A stretch of 64,000 bases of DNA, from contig NZ_ARYN01000018.1 in the NCBI RefSeq assembly GCF_002094855.1, positions 1-64,000 on the forward strand, written 5' to 3'. This DNA is from Zunongwangia atlantica 22II14-10F7 (GTDB taxonomy: Bacteria; Bacteroidota; Bacteroidia; Flavobacteriales; Flavobacteriaceae). The notes under the pieces were generated by a model. The model did not search any database and was not told the DNA's origin. It saw nothing but the letters and a program-made list of their open reading frames with translations. The translations under genes and the position numbers were made by a program. Of this stretch, positions 22,813 to 32,958 are shown piece by piece; within the stretch, counting starts at the first letter, position 1; each line of letters begins with the position of its first letter.

Positions 22813-24300
22813 ATGTATTTTTTAGGAATAGATCTGGGAAGTAGTTCGGTGAAATTATCGATTTTCGATGCTAATTCTCAACAAAGTATTGCTGCCGTGG
22901 GCGAGCCAAAATCTGAAATGGCAATGGAAGCTTTGCAGCCCGGTTGGGCAGAGCAGGATCCAAATCAATGGTGGGAAAATGTGAAAATTGCACTACAACG
23001 TTTACGATCTGAACACGAAATCGATTTAACCAAAATAAAAGCCATTGGTGTCGCTTACCAGATGCATGGTTTGGTGTTAACCGATAAGGATCTAAAGCCT
23101 GTGCGTCCATCTATAATTTGGTGCGATAGCCGTGCAGCTGCAATTGGAGATAAAGCATTCGAAGAAATAGGGGAGGAGCAATGTCACGATATGATCTTGG
23201 GTAGCCCGGGAAATTTTACGGCTTCAAAATTAAAATGGGTAAAAGAAAATGAGCCTGAAATTTATCAAAAAGCGGCTTATATGATGTTGCCTGGCGATTA
23301 TATCGCTGCCTGTTTTAGTGAAAAGCCGCAAATAAGTAAAGGTGGATTATCTGAAGGAATGCTTTGGCATTTTAAAGAACAGCGATTAGCAAAAGAGATT
23401 CTAGATCACTACGGAATTTCAGAAGATCTTATTCCTGAAGTGGTTTCTAATTTTGGAGATCAGGCCGTGATTTCTTCAAAAGTTGCAAAAGAGCTTGGTC
23501 TTTCAGAAGACGTGAAAATAACATATCGTGCCGGTGATCAGCCCAATAATGCGATGTCGCTGAATGTGCTGAGTCCGGGTGAAATTGCGACTACCGCAGG
23601 AACTTCCGCAGTAATTTATTCGGTTAGTGAGAACCATTCTTTCGACAGAAAAAACAGGATCAATACCTTTTTGCACGTAAATAACAATGTAGATGAAATT
23701 AGGAATGGTGTGATGGTTTGCATCAACGGTTCTGGGATTCTTTACCAGTGGTTACGAAATATTTTGTCTTCCGGCCGAGAGAAAATTGTCGATTATGAGT
23801 ATTTAAATGAGATGGCTGCACAGTCGAAACCAGGAAGTGAAGGTTTACTTTTTCATCCTTTTGGAAATGGAGTAGAACGAATTTTTCAGAATAAAGAAGT
23901 TTCTTCTGGGATATCGAATCTTAACTTCAACATTCATAAAACTCCGCATTTAGTAAGAGCAGCCTGCGAGGGAATCGTGTTTGCGATGAATTACGGATTC
24001 GAAATTATGCAGGAAGTTGGCGCTTCAGGAAAAACAGTAAGAGCCGGGAAAGATAACTTGTTTTTGAGTCCGGTTTTTCAGGAAATTTTCGTGAATACTA
24101 CCAATACTACACTTCAGCTTTATAAAACCAACGGTGCAGATGGTGCGGCCAGAGGAGCAGCCTATGGTTATGGCCACTACGAAAGCCTTGAAGATGCCTT
24201 TGAAAGCCTGGAATGTCTTCAAACTATAAAACCAAAACCAGAACTGGTTGAAACCTATAAATCAATATATAATAACTGGAAAAAAGCCATTAAAAATTAA
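22813..24300 (+). CDS. xylB: Xylulokinase (FGGY family)
   Basis: The 495-residue kinase phosphorylates D-xylulose to xylulose 5-phosphate with ATP in the cytoplasm. It begins with the ATPase motif [17 protein letters not shown], and carries QMHGLVLTD near residue 79 as in xylulokinases, WCDSRAA near 102, the catalytic Asp region [11 protein letters not shown] near 240, GTSAVIYS near 257, and the C-terminal [12 protein letters not shown]. Length is normal. It is followed immediately by xylose isomerase, four bases after its stop, as in other bacterial xyl operons, and shares an operator motif with the symporter at 13248. Confidence 0.95.
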   Translation: MYFLGIDLGSSSVKLSIFDANSQQSIAAVGEPKSEMAMEALQPGWAEQDPNQWWENVKIALQRLRSEHEIDLTKIKAIGVAYQMHGLVLTDKDLKPVRPSIIWCDSRAAAIGDKAFEEIGEEQCHDMILGSPGNFTASKLKWVKENEPEIYQKAAYMMLPGDYIAACFSEKPQISKGGLSEGMLWHFKEQRLAKEILDHYGISEDLIPEVVSNFGDQAVISSKVAKELGLSEDVKITYRAGDQPNNAMSLNVLSPGEIATTAGTSAVIYSVSENHSFDRKNRINTFLHVNNNVDEIRNGVMVCINGSGILYQWLRNILSSGREKIVDYEYLNEMAAQSKPGSEGLLFHPFGNGVERIFQNKEVSSGISNLNFNIHKTPHLVRAACEGIVFAMNYGFEIMQEVGASGKTVRAGKDNLFLSPVFQEIFVNTTNTTLQLYKTNGADGAARGAAYGYGHYESLEDAFESLECLQTIKPKPELVETYKSIYNNWKKAIKN

Positions 24301-24304
24301 TATT

Positions 24305-25615
24305 ATGAGTAATTATTTTAAGAACATCGATACCATAAAATTTGAAGGTAAAGAGAGTGATAATCCTTTAGCTTTTAAATATTATGATGAAAATAAAGTT
24401 GTAGCCGGCAAAACTTTAAAAGAGCATTTAAGATTTGCGGTGGCGTACTGGCATACATTTAATAACAAAGGAGGAGATCCTTTTGGAGCAGATACCGAAG
24501 TTTTTGAGTGGGATAAGAAAGAAGATCCGGTAGCGCGCGCCAAAGATAAAATGGATGCTGCTTTCGAATTTATGACCAAGCTTGGTGTTCCTTATTATTG
24601 TTTTCATGATGTAGATCTTGTAGATGAAGCACCAACTTTGGGAGAGTTTGAAAAAAGAATTCAGGCTGTTACAGAATATGCAAAGCAAAAGCAGGAAGAA
24701 AGTGGTTTAAAATTACTTTGGGGAACATCTAACTTGTTTACCAATCCAAGATATATGAATGGTGCGGCAACCAATCCTAATTTTGATGTTGTGGCGTATG
24801 CCGGTGCACAGGCAAAGATCGCTTTAGATGCTACTATGGCTTTAGGCGGCGAGAATTATGTATTCTGGGGTGGTCGTGAAGGTTATATGAGCTTGCTTAA
24901 TACCGATATGAAAAGAGAGCAGGAGCACATGGCAATGTTCTTAGGAATGTGTAGAGATTATGCCAGAAAGCAAGGTTTTAAAGGGAACTTTTTCTTAGAG
25001 CCAAAACCAATGGAACCAACTAAACATCAATACGATTTTGATGCAGCAACTTGTTTAGGTTTTATCAATAAATATGGATTGCAAGATGACTTTAAACTGA
25101 ATATCGAAGTAAATCACGCTACACTTGCTGGTCACACATTTGAGCATGAATTGCAAACTGCTATCGATGCCGGAAAATTAGGAAGTATCGATGCAAACCG
25201 TGGAGATTATCAAAATGGATGGGACACAGATCAATTCCCAATCGATCTATTTGAAGTTACCCAGGCAATGATGATCATTCTTAAAGGTGGCGGAATTCAG
25301 GGAGGCGGAATTAACTTTGATGCAAAAGTTAGAAGAAATTCTACAGATCTTGAAGATAAATTTATTGCTCATATCTCTGGAATGGATGTTTTTGCACGTG
25401 GATTAATTACTGCAGAGCATATTCTTAATAATACAAAATACAGCAGCCTTAAAAAAGATCGTTACGCTTCTTTTGATAGTGGTAGCGGTAAAGATTTTGA
25501 AACAGGAAAACTTACATTAGAGCAATTAGGCGAAATAGGAAAAGCAAATGGAGAACCAACAAAAATGAGTGGAAAACAAGAGCTTTACGAGCAAATAATT
25601 GCGAATGCATACTAA
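24305..25615 (+). CDS. xylA: Xylose isomerase
   Basis: The true start is the ATG at 24305 ([13 protein letters not shown]), giving 436 residues; an in-frame ATG at 24248 lies inside xylB and would add an unrelated tail. Family motifs are [19 protein letters not shown] with the catalytic His, [66 protein letters not shown] and [17 protein letters not shown] with metal ligands. It interconverts D-xylose and D-xylulose and feeds XylB. A terminator follows. Confidence 0.97.
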   Translation: MSNYFKNIDTIKFEGKESDNPLAFKYYDENKVVAGKTLKEHLRFAVAYWHTFNNKGGDPFGADTEVFEWDKKEDPVARAKDKMDAAFEFMTKLGVPYYCFHDVDLVDEAPTLGEFEKRIQAVTEYAKQKQEESGLKLLWGTSNLFTNPRYMNGAATNPNFDVVAYAGAQAKIALDATMALGGENYVFWGGREGYMSLLNTDMKREQEHMAMFLGMCRDYARKQGFKGNFFLEPKPMEPTKHQYDFDAATCLGFINKYGLQDDFKLNIEVNHATLAGHTFEHELQTAIDAGKLGSIDANRGDYQNGWDTDQFPIDLFEVTQAMMIILKGGGIQGGGINFDAKVRRNSTDLEDKFIAHISGMDVFARGLITAEHILNNTKYSSLKKDRYASFDSGSGKDFETGKLTLEQLGEIGKANGEPTKMSGKQELYEQIIANAY

Positions 25616-25640
25616 GTTTTGAATTTTAAAAGATTATGAA

Positions 25641-25667
25641 AGAGACCATTTTTACGGTCTCTTTTTT
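25641..25667 (+). terminator. Intrinsic terminator of the xylBA operon
   Basis: AGAGACC (25641-25647) pairs with GGTCTCT (25656-25662), followed by a T run. Confidence 0.85.
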
Positions 25668-25700
25668 ATATTATAATTTTCTTTGTTAAAGAAATTGTAA

Positions 25701-25763
25701 AATACCCGTAAATGGGTATTGATGTAAGTACAAATGATTAATAATTTAGTAGTCATTGTACTT
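25701..25763. promoter_or_regulatory. Two stacked palindromes upstream of a small orphan gene
   Basis: AATACCC/GGGTATT (25701-25707 and 25714-25720) is a perfect dyad with a 6-base loop. Directly after it, AAGTACAAATGA (25726-25737) is the inverse of TCATTGTACTT (25753-25763) apart from one extra A. The second dyad ends at a TACTTTGC sequence that could act as a -7 region. The arrangement looks like regulator binding sites for the gene at 25790. Confidence 0.45.
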
Positions 25764-25789
25764 TGCAAGATAATCTAACTAAAATTATT

Positions 25790-26098
25790 ATGAATCATTT
25801 AATTTACAGACACTTTGATGTTATAGAACAATTTATAAAAGATTTTAAAACTGCTGAAGGATTATACCAAATAGCAGATCGAAAAAGACGAAGAGATAGG
25901 GCAAACTACAAAATGGACCTCGTAATTTTTAATTTTGAAATCTATACATCAAAATATCCTGAAATCTATAATTTCTTTTTGGGTGAATTTCAGGATGAAT
26001 TTAAGAGAAGAGAAGAATGGGATCGTTTAAGATCCAGAGAGAATTTTGCTACCTATCTTAAACAATTATTAAATTCTGTTAGTATGCAATCTGTTTAA
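25790..26098 (+). CDS. Hypothetical small charged protein
   Basis: A TTG start at 25763 is possible, but the ATG at 25790 is preferred and gives 102 residues. The protein is predicted mostly helical and soluble, rich in Arg, Lys, Asp and Glu (DRKRRRDRANYKMD, EFKRREEWDRLRSREN) with aromatic residues and no signal peptide or Cys. I do not recognise a family. It is monocistronic, preceded by two palindromes, and its stop overlaps the stop of the convergent rhamnosidase gene inside TTTAAA. The presence of a defined upstream regulatory region supports a real gene; no function is proposed. Confidence 0.65.
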   Translation: MNHLIYRHFDVIEQFIKDFKTAEGLYQIADRKRRRDRANYKMDLVIFNFEIYTSKYPEIYNFFLGEFQDEFKRREEWDRLRSRENFATYLKQLLNSVSMQSV

Positions 26099-28707
26099 AG
26101 TTGAAATTCAAATTGGTGTTTTCCTCCCTTAATATTATGGCTTTTTTGTGGTAATTTTAATTGAGCTGTTGACGTAGACGGAATTTCAATTTCCAGTTTT
26201 ACATTGTTATTTTCTTTTGTCCATTTTACCTTAATTTCTCCGTATAGAGAATTGTAGCTTGCATCAACAAAATCCAAATCTTCTATAAAAGAGGGTTCTA
26301 TAATGATCTTTTTAAAAGAGGTCTCATTTTTATCTAATTTGATACCCGCTAAAGATTTGTACATCCAGGCTGCAATCGCTCCCATTGAAGGATGATTTAG
26401 AGAGGCATCAAAAATTCTTCTTTTGATATCCCAGGTTTCAAATAAACTGGTAGCATTATGTTCTTTGATCCAATATCCCCATGATGGCATTTCTTCTTTG
26501 GCAACCATTTTATAAACACTTTCCTGGTAGCCGTAATTAGATAATACTTCAGGAACAATTAAGCTGCCTATAAAGCCAAAATCAAGAAAATAGTCATTGT
26601 TTTTTAATTGTAGATTTAATTTCTCAGCAAGTTGATTTTTATAGGCTTCAGGAGCGATATCCATATAAAGCGGTAATGCATAAGAAAGCTGGGTTTGGTT
26701 GGCATAAGTAAGATTTTCAGTATCAAAAAAGATCCTATTTATCCTTTCTTTTAATATTGCTGCTTTCTCATCGTATTTCTTGGCTTCTTCATTTTTCTCT
26801 AATAATCTGGCCATTTTCGCCATTAAAACATTGTCGTAATAATAATAGGCGGTGACCATAAACGGAGTTGAGGTTTCAGCTTTATAAAAAAGCCAGTCCC
26901 CAAGGCCAAAATCGATAATTCCCATTTCATTTTCCTGAGATTCTAAATATTTAAGGTACTTTTTAGCGCTGGGATAAATGGTCTTGATGCTCTCTACATC
27001 GCCAGAATATTGATATAAAAGATCTGGGACGATAAAGATAGCTGCATCCCAAATTGGCCCGGCCCAATTACTATCCCAATGGTGAGAAGTGGGAACGATA
27101 CCTGGCATATTTCCGTTTTCCTGCTGGGCATCTACCATGTCTTTTATCCATTTAGCGTAAATATTTCGGGAATCATAATTAAGCATTCCTGCTTCCTGCA
27201 CCATAAACCCATCTGCCATCCAACCATTTTTTTCTCGGGTTGGGCAATCTGTTGGAATACTAAAAAGATTGCTTAAATAAGAGTTTTTACAAATTTCGAA
27301 AATAGAATTTAAGGTCTCATTAGAAGTTTTAAAAGAGCCAATACTTTCTACATTGCTATGTAATTTTATCGTCTTTAAATATACATTTTGGGCAGACAAA
27401 GGATCTTTACTGCTTACCTGTACATATCTAAAACCGTGATAGGTGAAACTTGGGGTATAAGTTTCAACGCCATCTCCCTTTAAAATATAAGTATCGGTTT
27501 GGATGCGTTCTTTTTCATTTCTTGGTCGTAAATGCATATCGATATTTCGCTGGTCTACACTACCATCTTCCAGCAACATTTCACCATGTTTCAGTTTAAC
27601 TTCCATTCCTTTTTTTCCTTCGATATTTAATTCTACCACACCGGCGGTATTAATACCCATATCAAAAACTAGAGAAGTGTCGTTTAATTGCTGCACTGCA
27701 ATAGGTTCTAAAATTTCTTCGGAAGAAATTAAAGCCATTTTCTGACTTTCTATGATTGTTGAAGGTTCCTGGGTAATTTTTGCATTATTCCAGTTTTTAT
27801 CATTATAATTAATCGTGTTCCAGCCGGATTGTTCTAATCGAGCGTCATAAATTACACCTACATGAATATTATCAAAAAGTAAGGGGCCGGTATTGGTTTT
27901 CCAGGTAGTATCTGTGGCTATAACTTTAGTAGAGCCGTCATTATATGTAATCTTAATTTCACAAAGTAGTTGAGGTCGTTTTCGCCAGGGAGCTATATCA
28001 AAATTCCAAACAGTAGGTGTCTGCTCGTTAAACCATCCATTACCTAATTCTACTCCAATGGCATTTTTTCCTTGTTTTAGATGCTTTGTAATATCCAGGC
28101 TATTGTAGAGTACTCGTTTACCATAATCTGTAAATCCTGGATCAAGATGATTTTGGTTAATTTTTTTGCCATTTATTGAAAGTTGATAATACCCCAAACC
28201 ACTTATATAGCATTTAGCCGAAGCAATCTTTTTATTAGTTTCAAATTCTTTTCTAAATCGGGGCGAAGGCTCAAAAGATTTGTCATGGCTATCGGTTATC
28301 CAATTTGCTTTCCAATCTGATTTATGAAATTTTCCTGTTTGAAAATGTGTAATATTAGAGCTTATTTTTCCTTCAGAAGTTTTGGCCTGTATTAACCAAT
28401 AATAAGTTTGATCTGAAGTCAATTCTTCTCCTGAATAATACACCAATTGATCCTGAGATTTAATAAAGCCAGAATTCCATATGTCTGCTTTTGCTGCGCT
28501 TAATTTCTCTTTTGAAGTAGCTACAAGAATTCTATAAGATTTCTGTTTTAAATAAGAATCAGATTCATACTTCCACATTAGTCTGGGATTTTGCATGTCT
28601 ATTCCGCTAGGTTTTATCATGTATTCACATTGCAGAGCGGTGATTTTAGATTGCGCCAATAAGATGCTGGGAAGTATGATTAAAAGATAAAGAAATCTAT
28701 ATCGCAT
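26095..28707 (-). CDS. Alpha-L-rhamnosidase (GH78)
   Basis: The 870-residue protein has a Sec signal ending LLAQ. It shows the multi-domain GH78 plan: N-terminal fibronectin-like region (about 22-125), carbohydrate-binding beta-sandwich with YHGFRYVQV near 425, the (alpha/alpha)6 barrel (about 460-800), and a C-terminal beta domain. Catalytic landmarks are DCPTREKNGWMADG near residue 490 (general acid Glu region), GIIDFGLGDWLFYKAE near 590 and SLFETWDIKRR near 758 (general base Glu). It removes alpha-linked rhamnose, for example from rhamnogalacturonan oligosaccharides made by the PL11 lyase locus at 54375. The gene stands alone on the minus strand and shares its stop region with the convergent gene at 25790. 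Confidence 0.92.
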   Translation of the reverse strand: MRYRFLYLLIILPSILLAQSKITALQCEYMIKPSGIDMQNPRLMWKYESDSYLKQKSYRILVATSKEKLSAAKADIWNSGFIKSQDQLVYYSGEELTSDQTYYWLIQAKTSEGKISSNITHFQTGKFHKSDWKANWITDSHDKSFEPSPRFRKEFETNKKIASAKCYISGLGYYQLSINGKKINQNHLDPGFTDYGKRVLYNSLDITKHLKQGKNAIGVELGNGWFNEQTPTVWNFDIAPWRKRPQLLCEIKITYNDGSTKVIATDTTWKTNTGPLLFDNIHVGVIYDARLEQSGWNTINYNDKNWNNAKITQEPSTIIESQKMALISSEEILEPIAVQQLNDTSLVFDMGINTAGVVELNIEGKKGMEVKLKHGEMLLEDGSVDQRNIDMHLRPRNEKERIQTDTYILKGDGVETYTPSFTYHGFRYVQVSSKDPLSAQNVYLKTIKLHSNVESIGSFKTSNETLNSIFEICKNSYLSNLFSIPTDCPTREKNGWMADGFMVQEAGMLNYDSRNIYAKWIKDMVDAQQENGNMPGIVPTSHHWDSNWAGPIWDAAIFIVPDLLYQYSGDVESIKTIYPSAKKYLKYLESQENEMGIIDFGLGDWLFYKAETSTPFMVTAYYYYDNVLMAKMARLLEKNEEAKKYDEKAAILKERINRIFFDTENLTYANQTQLSYALPLYMDIAPEAYKNQLAEKLNLQLKNNDYFLDFGFIGSLIVPEVLSNYGYQESVYKMVAKEEMPSWGYWIKEHNATSLFETWDIKRRIFDASLNHPSMGAIAAWMYKSLAGIKLDKNETSFKKIIIEPSFIEDLDFVDASYNSLYGEIKVKWTKENNNVKLEIEIPSTSTAQLKLPQKSHNIKGGKHQFEFQL

Positions 28708-28878
28708 AATTGTAAAATTCGAAAAATTAAAGATAGTGAATTAATCGTTTTAGCTGGTGTTTATAGTGATCTAAGTGTTTATAAGAAAAACTTTTTTAAA
28801 TGTAATATTATATTAAAATATTTATTTATATATTGATGATTCAAACTGCTATAACGTTTTACTTTTAATAAATTGATA

Positions 28879-30237
28879 ATGTATTTACGTATTCTCACTT
28901 TCGTTTTATTAGTATTTTTTATGTCCTGCAAAGAGTCTTCAAAAAAGGAGAAACCTGGAGAGGCTTTGTTTAATGAAAAAGATCTTTCAGGCTGGACTCA
29001 AATGGGTGGCGAGGCAGATTATGCTGTCGAAGATGGTGTAATTGTAGGGAAAACCGTTAGTGGTACCCCTAATTCGTTTTTAACCACCAATAAAATGTAT
29101 GATGATTTTATTCTTGAATTAGATTATAAAGTAGATCCCAGTATGAATTCGGGTATTCAGATTCGCAGTAATAGCCTTCCGTCCTATATGAATGGTCGTG
29201 TACATGGATATCAGATCGAGATCGATCCTTCAGATCGTGCCTGGAGTGCGGGGATATATGATGAAGCCCGCCGTGGCTGGTTAGTATCCTTAGAGGATAA
29301 TTCTAAGGCCCAAAAGGCATTTAAACAAAATGAGTGGAATCATTACCGTATTGAAGCAATTGGCGATAGTATAAAAACCTGGATCAATGGTGTACCTGCC
29401 AGTTTCCTAATAGACGATAAAACCGCAAGCGGATTTATAGCATTACAGGTACACAGTATAGGTAAAGATGATGAACCCGGAAAAGCCATTATGTGGAAGA
29501 ATATTCGTATTCAAACCGATAGTCTTGATCAATATACTCAAACAATGGCTATCGAGCCTAGAAGTACCAAAAATGCGTTGACCACATCTGAAAAAAAGGA
29601 TGGATGGAAATTGCTTTGGGACGGTAAAACTACCAAAGGTTGGCGTGGAGCGCGTTTGGACGAATTCCCAAAACAAGGCTGGGAGATTAAGGATGGAGTT
29701 CTTACAGTTCTTGCTAGTGGCGGGGCCGAATCGGCGGCCGGTGGTGATATTGTAACTGAAGCTGTTTTTGGCGACTTTGAATTAAGCGTAGATTTTAAAA
29801 TTACGGAAGGAGCCAATAGTGGGATCAAATATTATGTGGATACTGATATCAATAAAGGTCCTGGATCTTCTATAGGTTTGGAATACCAGGTTTTGGATGA
29901 TGATAAACATCCAGATGCTAAGTTAGGAAATCACGAGGGCAGTCGAACTGTAGCTTCCCTTTATGATCTTATAAAAGCTGATCCTGATAAACCCATTCAT
30001 CCGGTTGGTGAGTGGAATACTGCAAGAATTGTATCTAAAGATCATCATGTAGAACACTGGTTAAACGGTAGCAAGGTATTAGAATACGAACGTGGTAGCG
30101 AGGAGTTTAGAAAATTGGTTTCCGAGAGTAAATACGCCAAGTGGGATCGTTTTGGAGAATTGGAGGAAGGTCGCATTTTATTGCAGGATCACGGTAACCG
30201 GGTATCATTTAAGAACATCAAGATAAAAACATTATAG
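28879..30237 (+). CDS. Lipoprotein with two DUF1080 (3-keto-disaccharide hydrolase-like) domains
   Basis: The ATG at 28879 is chosen over a TTG two codons upstream; it gives 452 residues with a lipobox FFMSC. Two DUF1080 concanavalin-like domains follow, at about residues 28-215 (LFNEKDLSGWTQMGG...) and 240-450 (LLWDGKTTKGWRGAR...), each with the NSGIQ/NSGIK segment typical of the family. DUF1080 proteins hydrolyse glycosides previously oxidised at C3 of the sugar. Two Tat-exported oxidoreductases follow one base after its stop and would produce the 3-keto substrates. The reaction is known for family members in Bacteroides; for this protein it is inference. Confidence 0.88.
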   Translation: MYLRILTFVLLVFFMSCKESSKKEKPGEALFNEKDLSGWTQMGGEADYAVEDGVIVGKTVSGTPNSFLTTNKMYDDFILELDYKVDPSMNSGIQIRSNSLPSYMNGRVHGYQIEIDPSDRAWSAGIYDEARRGWLVSLEDNSKAQKAFKQNEWNHYRIEAIGDSIKTWINGVPASFLIDDKTASGFIALQVHSIGKDDEPGKAIMWKNIRIQTDSLDQYTQTMAIEPRSTKNALTTSEKKDGWKLLWDGKTTKGWRGARLDEFPKQGWEIKDGVLTVLASGGAESAAGGDIVTEAVFGDFELSVDFKITEGANSGIKYYVDTDINKGPGSSIGLEYQVLDDDKHPDAKLGNHEGSRTVASLYDLIKADPDKPIHPVGEWNTARIVSKDHHVEHWLNGSKVLEYERGSEEFRKLVSESKYAKWDRFGELEEGRILLQDHGNRVSFKNIKIKTL

Positions 30238-30238
30238 A

Positions 30239-31591
30239 ATGGCATCAAGAAGAGACTTTATTACCAAATCTATTTTAGGAAGTGCTGCAGTAGCCGCATC
30301 CACTGTTGCATCAAGTACTGCTATGGCTATGCCTGCCAGTAGTTATCGAAAGATTATTGGAGCTAATGATAAATTGCATATAGGTATTGCCGGATTAGGA
30401 AGGCGTCTTGGTGCTTATTTAGATCCTATTGCGCTAAAGGAATCTAACGTAGAGCTGGTTTACCTTTGTGATGTTATGCAACATCAAAGGGAGAATGCGG
30501 TTAAGCGCTTTTCAGAACGATTGGGCTATTCACCTAAAGGAGAAAATGATATCCGTAAGCTTATCGATGATAAAAAGATCGATATTCTGGTTAATGCTAC
30601 ACCAGATCATTGGCATACACCGGGATCGATCATGGCTTTAAAAGCGGGGAAACATGTGTATGTAGAAAAACCCTGTAGTCATACGATGGACGAAAATGAA
30701 AAACTGGTGGCTGCAGCCAATAAATATGGTAAGGTCGTTCAGATGGGAAATCAGCAGCGTTCTTCGGCGCATACCATAGCTGTTATTAAAGCAATTCACA
30801 ATGGTGAAATTGGTACTCCTTTTAAAGCTATCGCATTTTATACCAACGCTCGGAGCGAGGTTCCTAATCAGAAATCAGCCCCTGTTCCCAAAGGACTGGA
30901 TTGGGATTTATGGCAGGGACCTGCACCAAGAAGGGAATACACTGATAATACCTGGGACTATAACTGGCACTGGTATGGCTGGGATTATGGTACTGCTGAA
31001 GCAGGGAATAATGGAACTCACGAACTTGATGTAGCCCGTTGGGCCTTAGGTGTAGATTTTCCTAGAGAAGCGAAAGTAGAAGCTTATAAACGACATTTTA
31101 AAGAGGATGGCTGGGAAATGTATGATACTATGAAAGCCACCTTTAATTTTGCAGATGATAAAATTATTGAATGGGATGGCCGCAGCCGAAGTGGATACGA
31201 TCTTTTTAATGGTGGCCGGGGAACCATTATTTATGGTAGCGAAGGGACAGTTTTCGTAGATCGTAATAAATATGAAATGTACGATCGATCTGGTAAAATG
31301 ATAAAATCCACGGAATCTGGTTCGCAGGAAGCGGGTACAGCATTGGGTGGCGGTGGCGATACGACCACAGCTCATATGCTTAACTTCTTTAATACTATTA
31401 GGGGAAAAGAAACACTAAATGCCCCTATCGACGATGCCAGTGTAAGTATGGCCATGGTTCATTATGCCAATATTGCCTACCGCATCAATAAAGGATTTGC
31501 TATCGATGAAAACTCAGGGAGAATATATGATCGTGAGGCGATGAATTTATGGAGCAGAACTTACGAACCAGGTTGGGAACTTAAATTATAA
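30239..31591 (+). CDS. Tat-exported Gfo/Idh/MocA-family oxidoreductase (first)
   Basis: The 450-residue protein has a Tat signal (ASRRDFITKSILG, twin Arg at residues 4-5, then an Ala-rich segment to about 32). The Rossmann domain follows (HIGIAGLGRRLGA, about 46-60) with the family lysine motif VEKPCSHTMDENE near 143, then the C-terminal Gfo/Idh/MocA substrate domain with WNYNWHWYGWDYGTAEAGNNGTHELD-like aromatic residues near 245-265 containing the catalytic His. Exported members with a tightly bound NAD oxidise sugars in the periplasm. The gene starts one base after the DUF1080 stop, so the products probably act on the same glycoside. Confidence 0.9.
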   Translation: MASRRDFITKSILGSAAVAASTVASSTAMAMPASSYRKIIGANDKLHIGIAGLGRRLGAYLDPIALKESNVELVYLCDVMQHQRENAVKRFSERLGYSPKGENDIRKLIDDKKIDILVNATPDHWHTPGSIMALKAGKHVYVEKPCSHTMDENEKLVAAANKYGKVVQMGNQQRSSAHTIAVIKAIHNGEIGTPFKAIAFYTNARSEVPNQKSAPVPKGLDWDLWQGPAPRREYTDNTWDYNWHWYGWDYGTAEAGNNGTHELDVARWALGVDFPREAKVEAYKRHFKEDGWEMYDTMKATFNFADDKIIEWDGRSRSGYDLFNGGRGTIIYGSEGTVFVDRNKYEMYDRSGKMIKSTESGSQEAGTALGGGGDTTTAHMLNFFNTIRGKETLNAPIDDASVSMAMVHYANIAYRINKGFAIDENSGRIYDREAMNLWSRTYEPGWELKL

Positions 31592-31628
31592 CCGGAATCA
31601 ATTACAAAAAAATACCATTAAATACGAT

Positions 31629-32834
31629 ATGATGAAGCGAAGAAGTTTTGTAAAGCGAAGTAGCATGGGAGCTCTTGGAGCTATGGCAACGATGTCCATC
31701 CCTTCTTTAAATGCCTTGTCTTTTTCTAAAAATGATCAGATTAATATTGGAGTTATCGGTACAGGTGATCGCGGTGGCGGACTGATGCCCGTAATTGATG
31801 AAATTCCAAATTTAAATTTAATCGCCTGCTGTGATATTTTACCTTTTCGATTGGAGAAAGGTATAGAACGAGCTTCGAGAAAACTTAAAGGCTATTCAGA
31901 TTATCGCAAAATGCTTGATAATAAAGATATCGATGCGGTTTTAGTGGCCACGCCATTTAGTACACATTCGGCTATAGAAATCGATGCTTTAGATGCCGGT
32001 AAACATATTTATGGAGAGAAAACTACGGCAAAAGGTTACCAGGGCATTAAAAAACTCAATGATAAGAAAAAAGAGAGCAAATCAATTTTCCAAACAGGAC
32101 ATCAATATCATAGTTCTCGACTATACACTCATGTTGTCGAATTGATCCAACAAGGGAAGATAGGTAATATAACAGCTTTTGAATGCCAATGGAATCGCCA
32201 TGGCAATTGGCGCCGTCCTGTACCTGATCCAGAGTTAGAACGACTCATTAACTGGAGAATGTATCGCGAATATTCAGGAGGTTTGGTGGCCGAGTTATGT
32301 TCTCATCAAATTGATTTTGTGAACTGGGTATTGGATGCTGTACCAGAACAGGTGATGGGAGCCGGTGGTATTGATTATTGGAAAGATGGCAGGGAAACTT
32401 ACGATAATATTCATTTGATCTATAACTATCCAAATGGTGTAAAAGCAAAATTCACCTGTTTAACATCGAACGCCATGAACGATTATCAAATTAATGTTTT
32501 AGGAGATAAGGGAACTATTATTTTGGATTACGAGAATGCCTGGTTTTATCCAGAAGGAAATTTTGATGATAGAGAGTTAGGTGATGTAGATGGTGTATCT
32601 GGCGCTACAATGCAATGGGTAAAAGGTAAAGGAATTCCAATAGAGGTTGGCCATACCCATTCTTCAAAACAGGCTTTAATGGATTTTTCAGATAGTGTTT
32701 TAAATAACACACGTCCTAAATCAGATTTTGTAACAGGAGCTAAAGCTGCGATAGCGGTTCAGATGGGATTGGATGCCATGTATAATAACGAAATTGTTAA
32801 ATGGAGAAACGATTTTAAAAATTTATATTCATAA
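31629..32834 (+). CDS. Tat-exported Gfo/Idh/MocA-family oxidoreductase (second)
   Basis: The 401-residue protein has a Tat signal (KRRSFVKRSSMGALGAM, twin Arg at residues 4-5) and a Rossmann fold with IGVIGTGDRGGGL near 41 and the lysine motif YGEKTTAKGYQG near 130 (the Lys is offset compared with the usual EKP). The substrate domain carries RMYREYSGGLVAELCSHQIDFVNW near 214-237. It is a distinct paralogue of the preceding gene, 37 bases away. Paired oxidoreductases next to DUF1080 proteins form the 3-keto-glycoside module known in Bacteroides. One may oxidise the glycoside and the other reduce the freed 3-keto-sugar; which does which cannot be seen. Confidence 0.9.
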   Translation: MMKRRSFVKRSSMGALGAMATMSIPSLNALSFSKNDQINIGVIGTGDRGGGLMPVIDEIPNLNLIACCDILPFRLEKGIERASRKLKGYSDYRKMLDNKDIDAVLVATPFSTHSAIEIDALDAGKHIYGEKTTAKGYQGIKKLNDKKKESKSIFQTGHQYHSSRLYTHVVELIQQGKIGNITAFECQWNRHGNWRRPVPDPELERLINWRMYREYSGGLVAELCSHQIDFVNWVLDAVPEQVMGAGGIDYWKDGRETYDNIHLIYNYPNGVKAKFTCLTSNAMNDYQINVLGDKGTIILDYENAWFYPEGNFDDRELGDVDGVSGATMQWVKGKGIPIEVGHTHSSKQALMDFSDSVLNNTRPKSDFVTGAKAAIAVQMGLDAMYNNEIVKWRNDFKNLYS

Positions 32835-32958
32835 TCCTTTAAATGAGATAGTTATTTAACGATTATGGCCTCTTTAGCATAATAATAACATTCCTAAAAC
32901 ATTTGTTCTGTATTCAATTCTTTAAATTGAAGCATTGATTTTCAGTTTCTAAAATTTA

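Noticed and set aside
24248-24304. Upstream ATG giving a longer xylose isomerase
   Set aside because: The extension lies inside xylB and matches nothing in the isomerase family; the normal MSNYFKNID start is at 24305.
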